This document shows, one piece after another, positions 13,083 to 19,974 of a stretch of DNA of 23,552 nt; position 1 is the first letter of the stretch, and each line of letters starts with the position of its first letter. The stretch spans positions 1 to 23,552 of the forward strand of contig JADGNL010000016.1 in assembly GCA_017883495.1 (NCBI GenBank), read 5' to 3'. The DNA is from Methanomicrobiales archaeon. GTDB lineage: Archaea > Halobacteriota > Methanomicrobia > Methanomicrobiales > Methanospirillaceae. Position numbers and translations under genes: made by a program. Under the pieces are notes generated by a model. The model searched no databases. It worked only from the letters and a program-made list of their open reading frames with translations, and was not told the DNA's origin.

Positions 13083-13259
13083 ATGGCTGTCAAGGTGGAC
13101 AAGGACCTCTGTGTAGGGTGCGAGACCTGTATCGATGAATGCCCCTCCGAGGCGATCACGATGGCCGAAGGCTGCGCTGTGATCGACAGGGACAGGTGCG
13201 TCGACTGCAACACCTGCGTCGATGCCTGCCCCTCGGAAGCCATCGCGTCCGAGAAGTGA
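13083..13259 (+). CDS. 2[4Fe-4S] ferredoxin
   Basis: Small electron carrier of 58 residues with two classic cluster motifs: Cys10, 13, 16, 20 followed by Pro, and Cys39, 42, 45, 49 followed by Pro. Each is followed by SEAI, reflecting the internal duplication of clostridial-type ferredoxins. ATG 13083 has AGGGAG six bases upstream. Its partners cannot be read from the context: neighbours are a nuclease and a surface protein, and no oxidoreductase operon is attached. A T5 tract follows 17 bases after the stop, so it is probably a single-gene transcript. Confidence 0.96.
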   Translation: MAVKVDKDLCVGCETCIDECPSEAITMAEGCAVIDRDRCVDCNTCVDACPSEAIASEK

Positions 13260-13276
13260 GATCTGGGTCTCCCTCC

Positions 13277-13281
13277 TTTTT
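13277..13281 (+). terminator. Oligo-T after ferredoxin
   Basis: TTTTT in a pyrimidine-rich stretch (CCCTCCTTTTTCC) 17 bases past the ferredoxin stop fits an archaeal U-tract terminator. No stem was seen. Confidence 0.4.
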
Positions 13282-13320
13282 CCTGCCGTCTCCGGCCGCT
13301 TTATCCCGGATGACGAGAAT

Positions 13321-13328
13321 CTATTTAC
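13321..13328 (+). promoter_or_regulatory. TATA-like box for the DUF3821 gene
   Basis: CTATTTAC lies about 40 bases ahead of ATG 13365, placing the transcript start near 13350 and leaving a short leader with the GGTGA ribosome-binding site at 13353-13357. Confidence 0.5.
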
Positions 13329-13364
13329 CCTGAACCGACCCGTATGCGGTCGGGTGAACACACA

Positions 13365-14360
13365 ATGCCACGCACAGCAGCACTCGTGCTTTTCTGTCTT
13401 GCCGCACTGGTCGCATTCCCGGTGTCGGCCGCCATCACGGACGTCCCGTCGGGCGGGACCGTCTTCATCGGCGAGCAGGGACTCAACATCGCCGCCGCCA
13501 ATGTAACCGCCGGGTCGCAGATCGCCCGTTTCGGCGGGGGCGGCAACGTCCAGACGGACGCCCCCTCCGACCTCGTGACCGTCTCCGACCCGACCTCGTT
13601 CTACGTCTCGCCGACCCAATTCGGCAGCGCAGCCGGAGCCTGGTACACCTTCCCCGGACGGCAGCTCGCGTTTATCGTCAAGGACCCGAGCCTCCAGCTC
13701 CGCGTGATCAACGGCAGGACCGGCCGTGAGATCGGAACCGGCGCGATCTCGGGCGACCCGCTCGGCTTCCGGATCGAGACGAACCTCGACGCGATGGCGC
13801 AGCGGCCCGGGGTGGCCGGCGCCCCGATCACGATCCACGTCCGCGACCCGACCGGGGCCGAGTTCACCTCGCTCGTGAACGGCGGAGTCACGACCTCGCT
13901 CGTGAACATCCCGGTCAACGCCTCGGTCTACGAGACCGGGCCGATCTGGGCGACCGATACCTCGCAGTACCGGGCCGGGTCGTACGAGGTCTGGGCCGAC
14001 TGCAACGCGAACGGGATGAAGGACAACTACAACCAGGTCGGCAAGACCACGACCCGGTCGCAGACCGGCACGTCGATCCAGGTGGGCGGTACGAGCGGAC
14101 CGTCGATCACCGGCGTCGCCACGCCGACCGTCACCGCGACCGGAACGGCCGCGGCGACCGTGACGGCGGTCACGACGACCGTGAACGCGACCTCCGTCGG
14201 CACGATCGTCCCGACCGCGACCGGAACGGCGGTGGCGAGCGCGACGGCCACTGCGGCGACCACGGCTCCGGCCACCACCCGGAGTCCGGGCTTCGCCGCG
14301 ACGACCCTCGTGCTCGCGGGCATCGCCGCCCTTGGGCTCGCTCTGTTCCGGCGGCGGTAG
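13365..14360 (+). CDS. DUF3821 surface protein with PGF-CTERM-like tail
   Basis: Predicted cell-surface protein of 331 residues. A signal peptide covers about 1-23 (MPRTAALVLF, ending PVSAA). The DUF3821 domain follows with GGTVFIGEQGLNI at 30-42 and an EF-hand-like ADCNANGMKDNY at 211-222, seen in this family. Residues about 245-305 are a Thr/Ala/Val-rich stalk likely to be glycosylated. The end has SPGF (307-310), a hydrophobic helix (311-327) and FRRR, the layout of PGF-CTERM substrates of archaeosortase A, so it is probably processed and lipid-anchored. ATG 13365 is preferred over 13344 because GGTGA sits eight bases before it and it gives a compact signal peptide. Ligand or role unknown. 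Confidence 0.88.
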   Translation: MPRTAALVLFCLAALVAFPVSAAITDVPSGGTVFIGEQGLNIAAANVTAGSQIARFGGGGNVQTDAPSDLVTVSDPTSFYVSPTQFGSAAGAWYTFPGRQLAFIVKDPSLQLRVINGRTGREIGTGAISGDPLGFRIETNLDAMAQRPGVAGAPITIHVRDPTGAEFTSLVNGGVTTSLVNIPVNASVYETGPIWATDTSQYRAGSYEVWADCNANGMKDNYNQVGKTTTRSQTGTSIQVGGTSGPSITGVATPTVTATGTAAATVTAVTTTVNATSVGTIVPTATGTAVASATATAATTAPATTRSPGFAATTLVLAGIAALGLALFRRR

Positions 14361-14377
14361 ACCGCCTCCCTCTTTTT
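14353..14377 (+). terminator. Hairpin plus T5 after the surface protein
   Basis: GGCGG, loop TAGA (containing the stop codon), CCGCC, then TCCCTCTTTTT. It resembles an intrinsic terminator, with the stem starting inside the coding sequence. Confidence 0.5.
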
Positions 14378-14381
14378 CGCG

Positions 14382-14391
14382 AAAGATTTTT
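14382..14391 (+). promoter_or_regulatory. TATA-like element for the nitroreductase gene
   Basis: AAAGATTTTT is centred about 30 bases ahead of ATG 14417, which has no ribosome-binding site, so a leaderless transcript is likely. Confidence 0.35.
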
Positions 14392-14416
14392 CCGGGTCCG
14401 GCCCCTCCGCTTGCGC

Positions 14417-14926
14417 ATGAACGTCGGGACCATGACCATCAAGTCGCGCCGCTCCGTCCGGAAGTACAAACCGACCACGATCCCGCCGTACGTGATCCAG
14501 GACGTGCTCGACTGCGGCCGGCTCGCGCCCACGGCGGAGAATCTCCAGCCCTGGCTCTTCGGGGCCGTCACCGATAAAGAACTCCTCCGGCGGATCGCGG
14601 AGCTCACGGACGACGCCCTGTTCATCGCCGACGCCGCTGTCTGCTTCGCGGTCTTCGGCCGGCCAGACGAGACCTACTACCTCGAGGACTGCGCCGCTGC
14701 CACGATGAGCATGATCATCGCGCTTCAGAGCCTCGGGCTCGGGAGCTGCTGGGTGGCCGGAGACAAGAAACCGTATGCCGGGGCCGTCCGCGAACTCCTC
14801 AACGTCCCCGCTGATTACTCGCTCATCTCACTGGTCCCGGCCGGCGCGCCGGCGGAGATCTCGAACCCATCCAAGAAGCGGCTCGACGAGGTCTCGTTCC
14901 AGAACCGGTTCGGCGAGACCGCCTGA
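14417..14926 (+). CDS. Nitroreductase family protein
   Basis: Flavin (FMN)-binding reductase of the nitroreductase superfamily, 169 residues, of the compact form common in methanogens; the natural substrate is not predictable. Visible are SRRSVRKYKP at 10-19 for flavin phosphate contact, LAPTAENLQPWLF at 37-49, the central helix AAATMSMIIALQSLGLGSCWV near 94-114, and a C-terminal SKKRLDEV. ATG 14417 is chosen from the promoter spacing; TTG 14411 and ATG 14432 are also possible. It stands as its own unit between a terminator and the aIF1A promoter. It is not a canonical longer NfsB-type enzyme (about 217 residues). Confidence 0.9.
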   Translation: MNVGTMTIKSRRSVRKYKPTTIPPYVIQDVLDCGRLAPTAENLQPWLFGAVTDKELLRRIAELTDDALFIADAAVCFAVFGRPDETYYLEDCAAATMSMIIALQSLGLGSCWVAGDKKPYAGAVRELLNVPADYSLISLVPAGAPAEISNPSKKRLDEVSFQNRFGETA

Positions 14927-15041
14927 TCGCGGTCGCGCGATAGACGCGCAGGCGGCGTCTGCGGCCGCCGCTTTGGGCGTAGCGGGGGAGTACGCGTCGC
15001 GGCCGAGGGCCCGACCGACAGGTTCATCACGGATAGCAACG

Positions 15042-15049
15042 TTTAAGTA
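15042..15049 (+). promoter_or_regulatory. TATA box for aIF1A
   Basis: TTTAAGTA in CAACGTTTAAGTACCC is the best TATA box in the window. Transcription should start near 15070-15075, giving a leader of about 30 bases to ATG 15105. Confidence 0.6.
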
Positions 15050-15104
15050 CCCCAGTGGAGTTGATCGAATAAGACCAAATGTCCAGGCAGCCGGCGAAGT
15101 CGTT

Positions 15105-15398
15105 ATGGACAGCGGAACGGAAGGGCAGACGATCCGCGTCCGACTGCCGAAGAGGCGGAACAACGAGCAGTTCGCGACGGCAGAACTGATGATGGGCGCG
15201 AACCATATCCGCGTGCGGTGCTTCGACGGCGTGACCCGAATGGGGCGCATCAAGGGCAAGATCAAGAAGCGGGCCTGGATCCGCGAGGGCGACATCGTGA
15301 TCGTCACCCCGTGGAGCTTCCAGGACGAGAAGTGCGATATCATCTACCGGTACATGCCGCCCCAGGTGGACTGGCTCCGGCGGAACCGGTACCTCTGA
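15105..15398 (+). CDS. Translation initiation factor aIF1A
   Basis: OB-fold factor binding the ribosomal A site during initiation, homologous to eIF1A and bacterial IF1. The 97-residue protein includes IRVRLPKRRNNEQFATAEL, then GANHIRVRCFDGVTRMGRIKG at 31-51, KKRAWIREGDIVIVTPWSFQ at 54-73 and the C-terminal RYMPPQVDWLRRNRYL. ATG 15105 is the only usable ATG in frame; the very basic N-terminal tail seen in some homologues is absent. No strong ribosome-binding site was seen. A TTTT tract follows directly. It is monocistronic, between the nitroreductase and marR. Confidence 0.95.
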   Translation: MDSGTEGQTIRVRLPKRRNNEQFATAELMMGANHIRVRCFDGVTRMGRIKGKIKKRAWIREGDIVIVTPWSFQDEKCDIIYRYMPPQVDWLRRNRYL

Positions 15399-15411
15399 TC
15401 TTTTCTCTCCT
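15399..15411 (+). terminator. T-rich terminator after aIF1A
   Basis: TCTTTTCTCTCCT begins at the base after the aIF1A stop codon, a typical archaeal pyrimidine-rich terminator without a hairpin. Confidence 0.45.
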
Positions 15412-15547
15412 ACCGCCAGAACAACCGCCTCTCTGTCCCAGCAGATGCAAGCGTGTACGGCGGGCCATTAAACCCACGAATGCATCCATCACGTCTTCCT
15501 TCAGGACTTCCCAGACCGCTGAGAGGTGTTGCACCTTGGAGGGTGCG

Positions 15548-15579
15548 GTAATTACACGACTGCGATAGTGTGTAATTAC
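15548..15579. promoter_or_regulatory. Perfect 10-bp inverted repeat, likely MarR operator
   Basis: GTAATTACAC (15548-15557) and GTGTAATTAC (15570-15579) are exact reverse complements with a 12-base spacer, so arm centres are 22 bases (about two helical turns) apart. It is AT-rich in GC-rich surroundings and lies just upstream of the marR TATA box. Known MarR regulators bind such palindromes next to their own promoter, so autoregulation of the marR-ABC operon is inferred. Confidence 0.6.
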
Positions 15580-15602
15580 TTAATTGAATGAACTTTTTTC
15601 AG

Positions 15603-15611
15603 ATATAACTA
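15603..15611 (+). promoter_or_regulatory. TATA box for the marR-ABC operon
   Basis: ATATAACTA, behind a T6 tract, implies a start near 15630-15635. That places ATG 15643 about 10 bases into the transcript and would leave TTG 15616 untranscribed. Confidence 0.5.
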
Positions 15612-15642
15612 TTAGTTGAGGGAACAAATCTCCTCACAGCAT

Positions 15643-16095
15643 ATGGCACCAGATGATCCCGGAGAGCGAGTGGCCGACCAGTTCATGACTCTGCTGATCT
15701 CTTTTCCCCGTAAGTTCCTGCCGAAGGGCGACGGCCCCTTCGACAGTCTCTCAGAGAGACAGGCGATGCAGTTCCGGACCCTGCGCGTCCTCTCAATGAT
15801 CGACGATCCGAAAATGTCGACCATCAGCCGGGTGCTGTTCATTTCGAGGCCGTACATGACGACGCTCATCGACTCTCTCGTACACGAGGGGTATGTCCAG
15901 CGGCAACGCGCTGCCGAAGACCGGCGCGTGGTCCGGATAATCATCACCGCAGAAGGACGGCGGCATCTGGCTGAGGGCACCGCCATCTTCCGAGGCCACA
16001 TCGCCAAACGCTTCTCGGCTCTCGGCGAAGAGGATCTCCTCCTCCTCTCCGAGTCGCTCGGAAACCTGCAGACGATCCTCGCCAAGATCAGGTGA
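15643..16095 (+). CDS. MarR family transcriptional regulator
   Basis: Winged helix-turn-helix repressor, 150 residues, expected to act as a dimer and lose DNA binding on contact with a small ligand. The DNA-binding part spans about 45-105: MSTISRVLFISRPYMTTLIDSL holds the helix-turn-helix and recognition helix, and the wing has the conserved AEDRRVVRIIITAEG with Asp93-Arg94-Arg95. ATG 15643 is preferred; the frame extends to TTG 15616 but that start lies too close to the TATA box. The stop overlaps the ATPase GTG by four bases, so regulator and exporter are one operon, probably controlled through the palindrome at 15548-15579. Confidence 0.92.
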   Translation: MAPDDPGERVADQFMTLLISFPRKFLPKGDGPFDSLSERQAMQFRTLRVLSMIDDPKMSTISRVLFISRPYMTTLIDSLVHEGYVQRQRAAEDRRVVRIIITAEGRRHLAEGTAIFRGHIAKRFSALGEEDLLLLSESLGNLQTILAKIR

Positions 16096-17162
16096 CGGAT
16101 ATGGAGATGCACACACTGGAACAGAGAGAGCAGCGTGGATCGGGCAGAACAGCCGGAACGGCGAACGCGGAGGCGATCATCCGTCTCGAACACCTGTCGA
16201 AGATCTTCAAGAGCCGCGACAGGACCGTAACGGCGGTCGACGATGTCTCCTTCGAGGTCGGGCACGGCGAGATCTTCGGCCTGCTCGGTCCGAACGGGGC
16301 GGGGAAGAGCACGCTCATCCGAATTCTCACGACTCTTCTCCGGCCGAGTTCGGGGACAGCCTATGTCAATGGCCACGAGATCAGTCGGGAGCCCGAGCTG
16401 ATACGGTCGATCATCGGGGTCTGTCCGCAGAACAGCACGCTCGATCAGGAGCTCTCCGCCTACGACAACTTGGAGTTCTACGGCAAACTGGTCGACGTTC
16501 CTGATAACATTCTGGATGCACGGATACGGGAGCTCCTGGCCTCTGTCGGCCTCACAGAGCAGACAAATACAAGGGTGAGCACCTTCTCCGGAGGCATGAA
16601 GCGCAAGCTCGAGATCGTACGCGCCTTCATTCACAAGCCCCTCATCATCTTTCTCGATGAGCCGACGATCGGTCTCGATCCCGAGGCACGGCGGGAGGTC
16701 TGGGATCAGATCGCGCGTTTGAACGCCGAGGAGACGACGATCATCCTGACCACCCATTATATGGACGAGGCCGAGAAGCTCTGCGACCGGATCGCGTTCG
16801 TCGACGGCGGTCGATTGATCGCCCTCGACACGCTCGAGAACCTCAAGAAGGTGATCCCGTCGGGCGACCTGATCGAGGTCGGGTTCGAGCGGATTACGGA
16901 GGAGGTGATCGACCGCATCCGAGCGGATCCGCACGTGGGTGTGGTGGAGCTGCGGGGGAAGACCCTTGCCATCCAAGCGACGGGCGGAGGGAAGATCCTG
17001 CCGGTGATCCTCGAGTACTTCGAGAAGGCCGGTCTGCCCGTCACCTCGCTATCGATCCGATCGCCGTCGCTCGAGGACATCTTCATCTACCTGACCGGCA
17101 AGGGGTTCGGAGGCGGAGAGGGGAAGACTGTTCCTATCCTGACGGAGCGTGAAGCCCCATGA
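16092..17162 (+). CDS. ABC-2 type exporter, ATP-binding protein (DrrA-like)
   Basis: ATPase of a drug/lipid-type ABC exporter, 356 residues. Walker A GPNGAGKST is at 66-74, the Q-loop glutamine at 113, signature STFSGGM at 163-169, Walker B IIFLDE at 185-190 and the switch histidine at 222 in TTHYMDEAE. The long C-terminal part (about 240-356) matches the DrrA/CcmA-type extension. The start is GTG 16092, overlapping the MarR stop as GTGA; ATG 16101 is the alternative. The end overlaps the permease start by four bases (ATGA). Substrate unknown; the MarR partner suggests export of a toxic small molecule. Confidence 0.95.
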   Translation: MTDMEMHTLEQREQRGSGRTAGTANAEAIIRLEHLSKIFKSRDRTVTAVDDVSFEVGHGEIFGLLGPNGAGKSTLIRILTTLLRPSSGTAYVNGHEISREPELIRSIIGVCPQNSTLDQELSAYDNLEFYGKLVDVPDNILDARIRELLASVGLTEQTNTRVSTFSGGMKRKLEIVRAFIHKPLIIFLDEPTIGLDPEARREVWDQIARLNAEETTIILTTHYMDEAEKLCDRIAFVDGGRLIALDTLENLKKVIPSGDLIEVGFERITEEVIDRIRADPHVGVVELRGKTLAIQATGGGKILPVILEYFEKAGLPVTSLSIRSPSLEDIFIYLTGKGFGGGEGKTVPILTEREAP

Positions 17163-18247
17163 TGCGCGGTGCCGTCGCGATCTTCAAGCGGGACTTCAAG
17201 AAGTTCCTCTCCAATCCGATCGTGATCATCATGACCCTCCTCATGCCGATCATGTACCTCGTGATCTTCGGAAACGCCATCGGCGGAGCGATTGCGGGCA
17301 TTCCGATCGGCGTGGCTCAGGAGACCCCCTATGTCAACGAAACCCCGCTCTTCTCGGCGTCGGTTGATTCACTGACGCATCTTGCACAACCAGATAAGGC
17401 CAATACCTTCTCGGTCACCGTCTTCACGAGCGAGGCGACGGCCAAGCAGGCTCTTGCTGACGGGAGAGTGATGGCCGTCGCGATCTTCCCGTCCGCGGTC
17501 TCGAACGATCACACGATCCGGCTCTACGTCGACAGCTCGGACTTCACGACGCCCACGGTGATAGAGGGTGGGATCAACGGAGTGCTTCAGAAGCTCGGTG
17601 TTCAGGCTCCGGTGCAGGTGACGAAGCTCTACGGCGACGTCCAGTACATTCAGTTTTTCGGCGTCGGCGTCATCGTCATGGCGATCTTCATGTCCACCAT
17701 GATGGGCGGCGGCATCGCCCTGATCAGGGACCGGGAGCTCGGGATCATCGAAGGCTACCTCGTCACCCCGGTGAAGCGCTCGAGCATCATCCTCGGGATC
17801 ATCGGGAGCGGCACGGTCAAGGGGTTCCTCTCGGGATTCATCATCTTCCTCGTGGATCTCGTCGTGGCCGGGATCGTCCTCCGGAGCGCGGAGGACTTCG
17901 TTCTCGTCCTTGTCGTGATCTTCGTTATCAGCATCGGGCTCACAAGTCTGGTCGTCTTCATCTCGTCGCGGTTCAGAGATCAGCAGTCGTTCGCGGGAAT
18001 GAACGCCTTTCTCAGCCTGATGCTCTTCATGACAAGCGGGGCGTTCTACCCGACGCTTGGCATGCCCGACTGGCTCCGCTGGATTACGACGGTCAACCCG
18101 GAGTTCTACGCAGTCCACGCCCTCCGGACCCTGATCCTTCGCGGCCAGGGACTCGGCGCGATCTCCGTCGACCTGCTCGCTCTCGGGCTCTTCTCCGGCG
18201 CGGCGATTCTGCTCGGGATCACGACGTTCCGTCGGACCCTGGAGTGA
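17159..18247 (+). CDS. ABC-2 type exporter, permease (DrrB-like)
   Basis: Membrane partner of the ATPase, 362 residues. One membrane span lies near 20-44, then a long external domain (about 50-160), then spans near 163-187, 208-240, 246-269, 277-300 and 334-356, the ABC2 layout with an enlarged first loop. The cytoplasmic segment DRELGIIEGYLVTPVKRSS (191-209) is the conserved ABC-2 coupling region, and NPEFYAVHALR is typical near the end. ATG 17159 overlaps the ATPase stop. The gene converges with cmk, leaving 14 bases between the stops. Confidence 0.94.
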   Translation: MMRGAVAIFKRDFKKFLSNPIVIIMTLLMPIMYLVIFGNAIGGAIAGIPIGVAQETPYVNETPLFSASVDSLTHLAQPDKANTFSVTVFTSEATAKQALADGRVMAVAIFPSAVSNDHTIRLYVDSSDFTTPTVIEGGINGVLQKLGVQAPVQVTKLYGDVQYIQFFGVGVIVMAIFMSTMMGGGIALIRDRELGIIEGYLVTPVKRSSIILGIIGSGTVKGFLSGFIIFLVDLVVAGIVLRSAEDFVLVLVVIFVISIGLTSLVVFISSRFRDQQSFAGMNAFLSLMLFMTSGAFYPTLGMPDWLRWITTVNPEFYAVHALRTLILRGQGLGAISVDLLALGLFSGAAILLGITTFRRTLE

Positions 18248-18250
18248 GAG

Positions 18251-18257
18251 GAAAAAA
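18251..18257 (-). terminator. Oligo-T terminator after cmk
   Basis: On the minus strand TCGCTTTTTTCC follows the cmk TAA by four bases, a U6 tract ending the secY-adkA-cmk transcript in the 14-base gap between convergent genes. Confidence 0.5.
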
Positions 18258-18261
18258 GCGA

Positions 18262-18792
18262 TTATGGCTCGAGGCCCGCAAGCGCGGCCTCGACGATCGC
18301 ACCGAGGGCCTCGGCGCCGAAGCGGTCCGAGTTCAGCACGAGGTCGTACGGCAGGAGATCGTCGATCTCGATGCCGTAGTACTGCCGGTAGCGTCGGGCC
18401 TCGCAGGCCTCGCGCTCCGCAGTCTCGGCCTCGGCCGATGCGAGGTCCGCGCCGTCCTCGCGCTCGAGGATGCGCCGGACACGGACGGGGAGCGGGGCCT
18501 GGAGCCAGACCCGGAGGTCCGCGCAGGTGACCATGAGGCCCGAGAGCCGGCCCTCGACCACGATGTCGTCGGTGGCCTCGGCGATCTCCCGCTGCCGCTC
18601 GTCGATCAGCAGGTCGATCGAGGGGTCGGCCTCGGCCAGCGCGCCGAACGCGGCAAGGTCCATGCCGCGCTCGGCCGCGAGGGCCCGGAAGACCTCGCCG
18701 GCTGAGATCAGCCGGAAGCCCGTTCGGCCGGCCAGGCGCCGCGCGAGGGTGGTTGTTCCGCTCCCGGGTGGCCCGCTGACCGTGACCCGCAC
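18262..18792 (-). CDS. cmk: Cytidylate kinase (archaeal type)
   Basis: Phosphorylates CMP/dCMP using ATP. The 176-residue archaeal form has the P-loop GPPGSGTTT at 7-15, ISAGEVFRALA near 29-39, DLLIDERQ at 60-67, then DIVVEGRLSG, and an REACEARRYRQYYGIEIDDL segment near the end. GTG 18792 directly follows the DUF106 stop with no gap (TAGGTG), and a GGGAG element lies within the end of DUF106. It is the last gene of this block; many euryarchaea continue with truB/cbf5 here, which is absent. Confidence 0.94.
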   Translation of the reverse strand: MRVTVSGPPGSGTTTLARRLAGRTGFRLISAGEVFRALAAERGMDLAAFGALAEADPSIDLLIDERQREIAEATDDIVVEGRLSGLMVTCADLRVWLQAPLPVRVRRILEREDGADLASAEAETAEREACEARRYRQYYGIEIDDLLPYDLVLNSDRFGAEALGAIVEAALAGLEP

Positions 18793-19401
18793 CTACACTC
18801 CCCCGATATTGAGCGACTTCCGGATCACCTGCGAGATCGTCAGCGAGCACATCATGTACCAGAGGATCCACGCCGGGAACGGCCCGAACGCGGCTGCCGT
18901 CAGCGCCGTCGTCCCAATGAACGGGAAGACCAGATGCTCGGGCGTAAGCGGGAGGCGATAGAGGAGCCAGAAGAAGATCGGGACCGAGACAACAAGGATG
19001 TAGGCCATCGGCTTGAACTGGGCCTGGCTCATCTCGAGCTGCTCCCCCATCATCGCGCTCTGGCGGGCCTGCATCTTCTTGATCCGCTTCTCGTCGCCCC
19101 CGAGCTGGACTTCCCGGAACTCCCGCTGGAACTCCTTCATCTGGGCCTGCACCCGCTGCATCTTCTCGTAGTCGATCGTATACTTCTGGATCAGGCTCGA
19201 GTAGAGGCCCGTCAGGGTCGAGAGGATCACGATCAGGATGAAGAACGGCACGCCGAACTGGGTGAGCAGCGGACCGAAGACCGTGTTGATCGCCGACCCC
19301 ACGGTCTCCCTGAGCCACGGAATGCTGTACGAGAACATCATGGCCATCGCGAACACGATGGCCAGGTAGCCCCCGAGCGGACCGCGTTTCTTTTCGGCCA
19401 T
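18793..19401 (-). CDS. DUF106 membrane protein (Oxa1/EMC3/TMCO1 superfamily)
   Basis: Archaeal relative of YidC/Oxa1, Get1, EMC3 and TMCO1, thought to help insert membrane proteins at the ribosome/SecYE. The 202-residue protein has an N-terminal hydrophobic stretch (11-28), a span near 50-70, a charged coiled-coil region (72-120, including QKYTIDYEKMQRVQAQ), a span near 130-150 and a final span near 173-194. This is the reduced three-span insertase plan. ATG 19401 is chosen because it begins MAEKKRGPLGGY; upstream frame lies inside adkA. It lies two bases after adkA in the secY operon, which supports a translocation role. Confidence 0.92.
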   Translation of the reverse strand: MAEKKRGPLGGYLAIVFAMAMMFSYSIPWLRETVGSAINTVFGPLLTQFGVPFFILIVILSTLTGLYSSLIQKYTIDYEKMQRVQAQMKEFQREFREVQLGGDEKRIKKMQARQSAMMGEQLEMSQAQFKPMAYILVVSVPIFFWLLYRLPLTPEHLVFPFIGTTALTAAAFGPFPAWILWYMMCSLTISQVIRKSLNIGGV

Positions 19402-19403
19402 GG

Positions 19404-19973
19404 CTATTCCAGGAGGCCGGCGAGGTCGTCGATCGCGCGGTCGAGCAGGAGGTCGGCATTCGTCACGATCGCGACCGTGCACCCGGTCTTCATCGCGTAC
19501 GCGGCCGCGATCGCACGGTTGAAGGACTGGTGGGATGCCAGCGCCCGGTAGCTGTCCATGTCGCGGACCCGCGAGGGGTCACCGAGCCGCCGCCCGAGGA
19601 TCTGGTCCTCGTCGGTCTCGATCAGCACGAAGAGGTCGGGCATGAGCGCCTCGAGCACCCACTCGGGGAGTCCGGGGAGGTAGCCCTTCGGCGTCTTGAC
19701 CGAGGCGTGCGTATCGACGATCACGTTCCCGTCGATCGTCGCGATCGCGCTCGCGGCCTTTCGCTGGAGCGACTTCTGGTCGTCCTTTCCGAGGAGGCGC
19801 ATCTCGTCGCGGTTCCGCACGAGCTCCTCCGCAAGCGCCGTCTCGAACATGAACGAGCCGAAGGAGATGTTGGCGTAGTGAACGCCCATCTCCTCGAGCT
19901 TCGTCAGCGCTCCCGTGATCACCGTGGTTTTGCCCACGCCGGGCACGCCGGTGATGATGCACTTGGTCGCCAT
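19404..19973 (-). CDS. adkA: Adenylate kinase, archaeal type (AdkA)
   Basis: Interconverts ATP plus AMP with two ADP; the archaeal enzyme is a distinct branch of the P-loop kinases, often trimeric. The 189-residue protein starts MATKCIITGVPGVGKTT with the P-loop at 9-17, has HYANISFGSFMFE near 32-44, IVDTHASVKTPKGYLPGLP at 83-102 and the LVLIETD-like strand followed by RRLGDPSRVRD. ATG 19973 lies one base after the secY stop; the longer frame runs into secY. The order secY-adkA-DUF106-cmk is conserved in archaea. Confidence 0.95.
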   Translation of the reverse strand: MATKCIITGVPGVGKTTVITGALTKLEEMGVHYANISFGSFMFETALAEELVRNRDEMRLLGKDDQKSLQRKAASAIATIDGNVIVDTHASVKTPKGYLPGLPEWVLEALMPDLFVLIETDEDQILGRRLGDPSRVRDMDSYRALASHQSFNRAIAAAYAMKTGCTVAIVTNADLLLDRAIDDLAGLLE

Positions 19974-19974
19974 C

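Noticed and set aside
14130..14290. Tandem DNA repeat or CRISPR-like array in the surface-protein gene
   Set aside because: The ACCG/GCGAC repetition reflects the Thr/Ala/Val-rich stalk codons; there are no regular repeat-spacer units.
15548..15579. Terminal inverted repeats of an insertion sequence
   Set aside because: The two arms are only 12 bases apart with no transposase between them and no matching copy was seen; an operator explains them better.
17369..19459. Very long (696-codon) minus-strand frame across the permease, cmk and DUF106
   Set aside because: It runs through two well-supported genes in another frame and one on the other strand, and its composition is Arg/Pro/Asp repeats with no domain.
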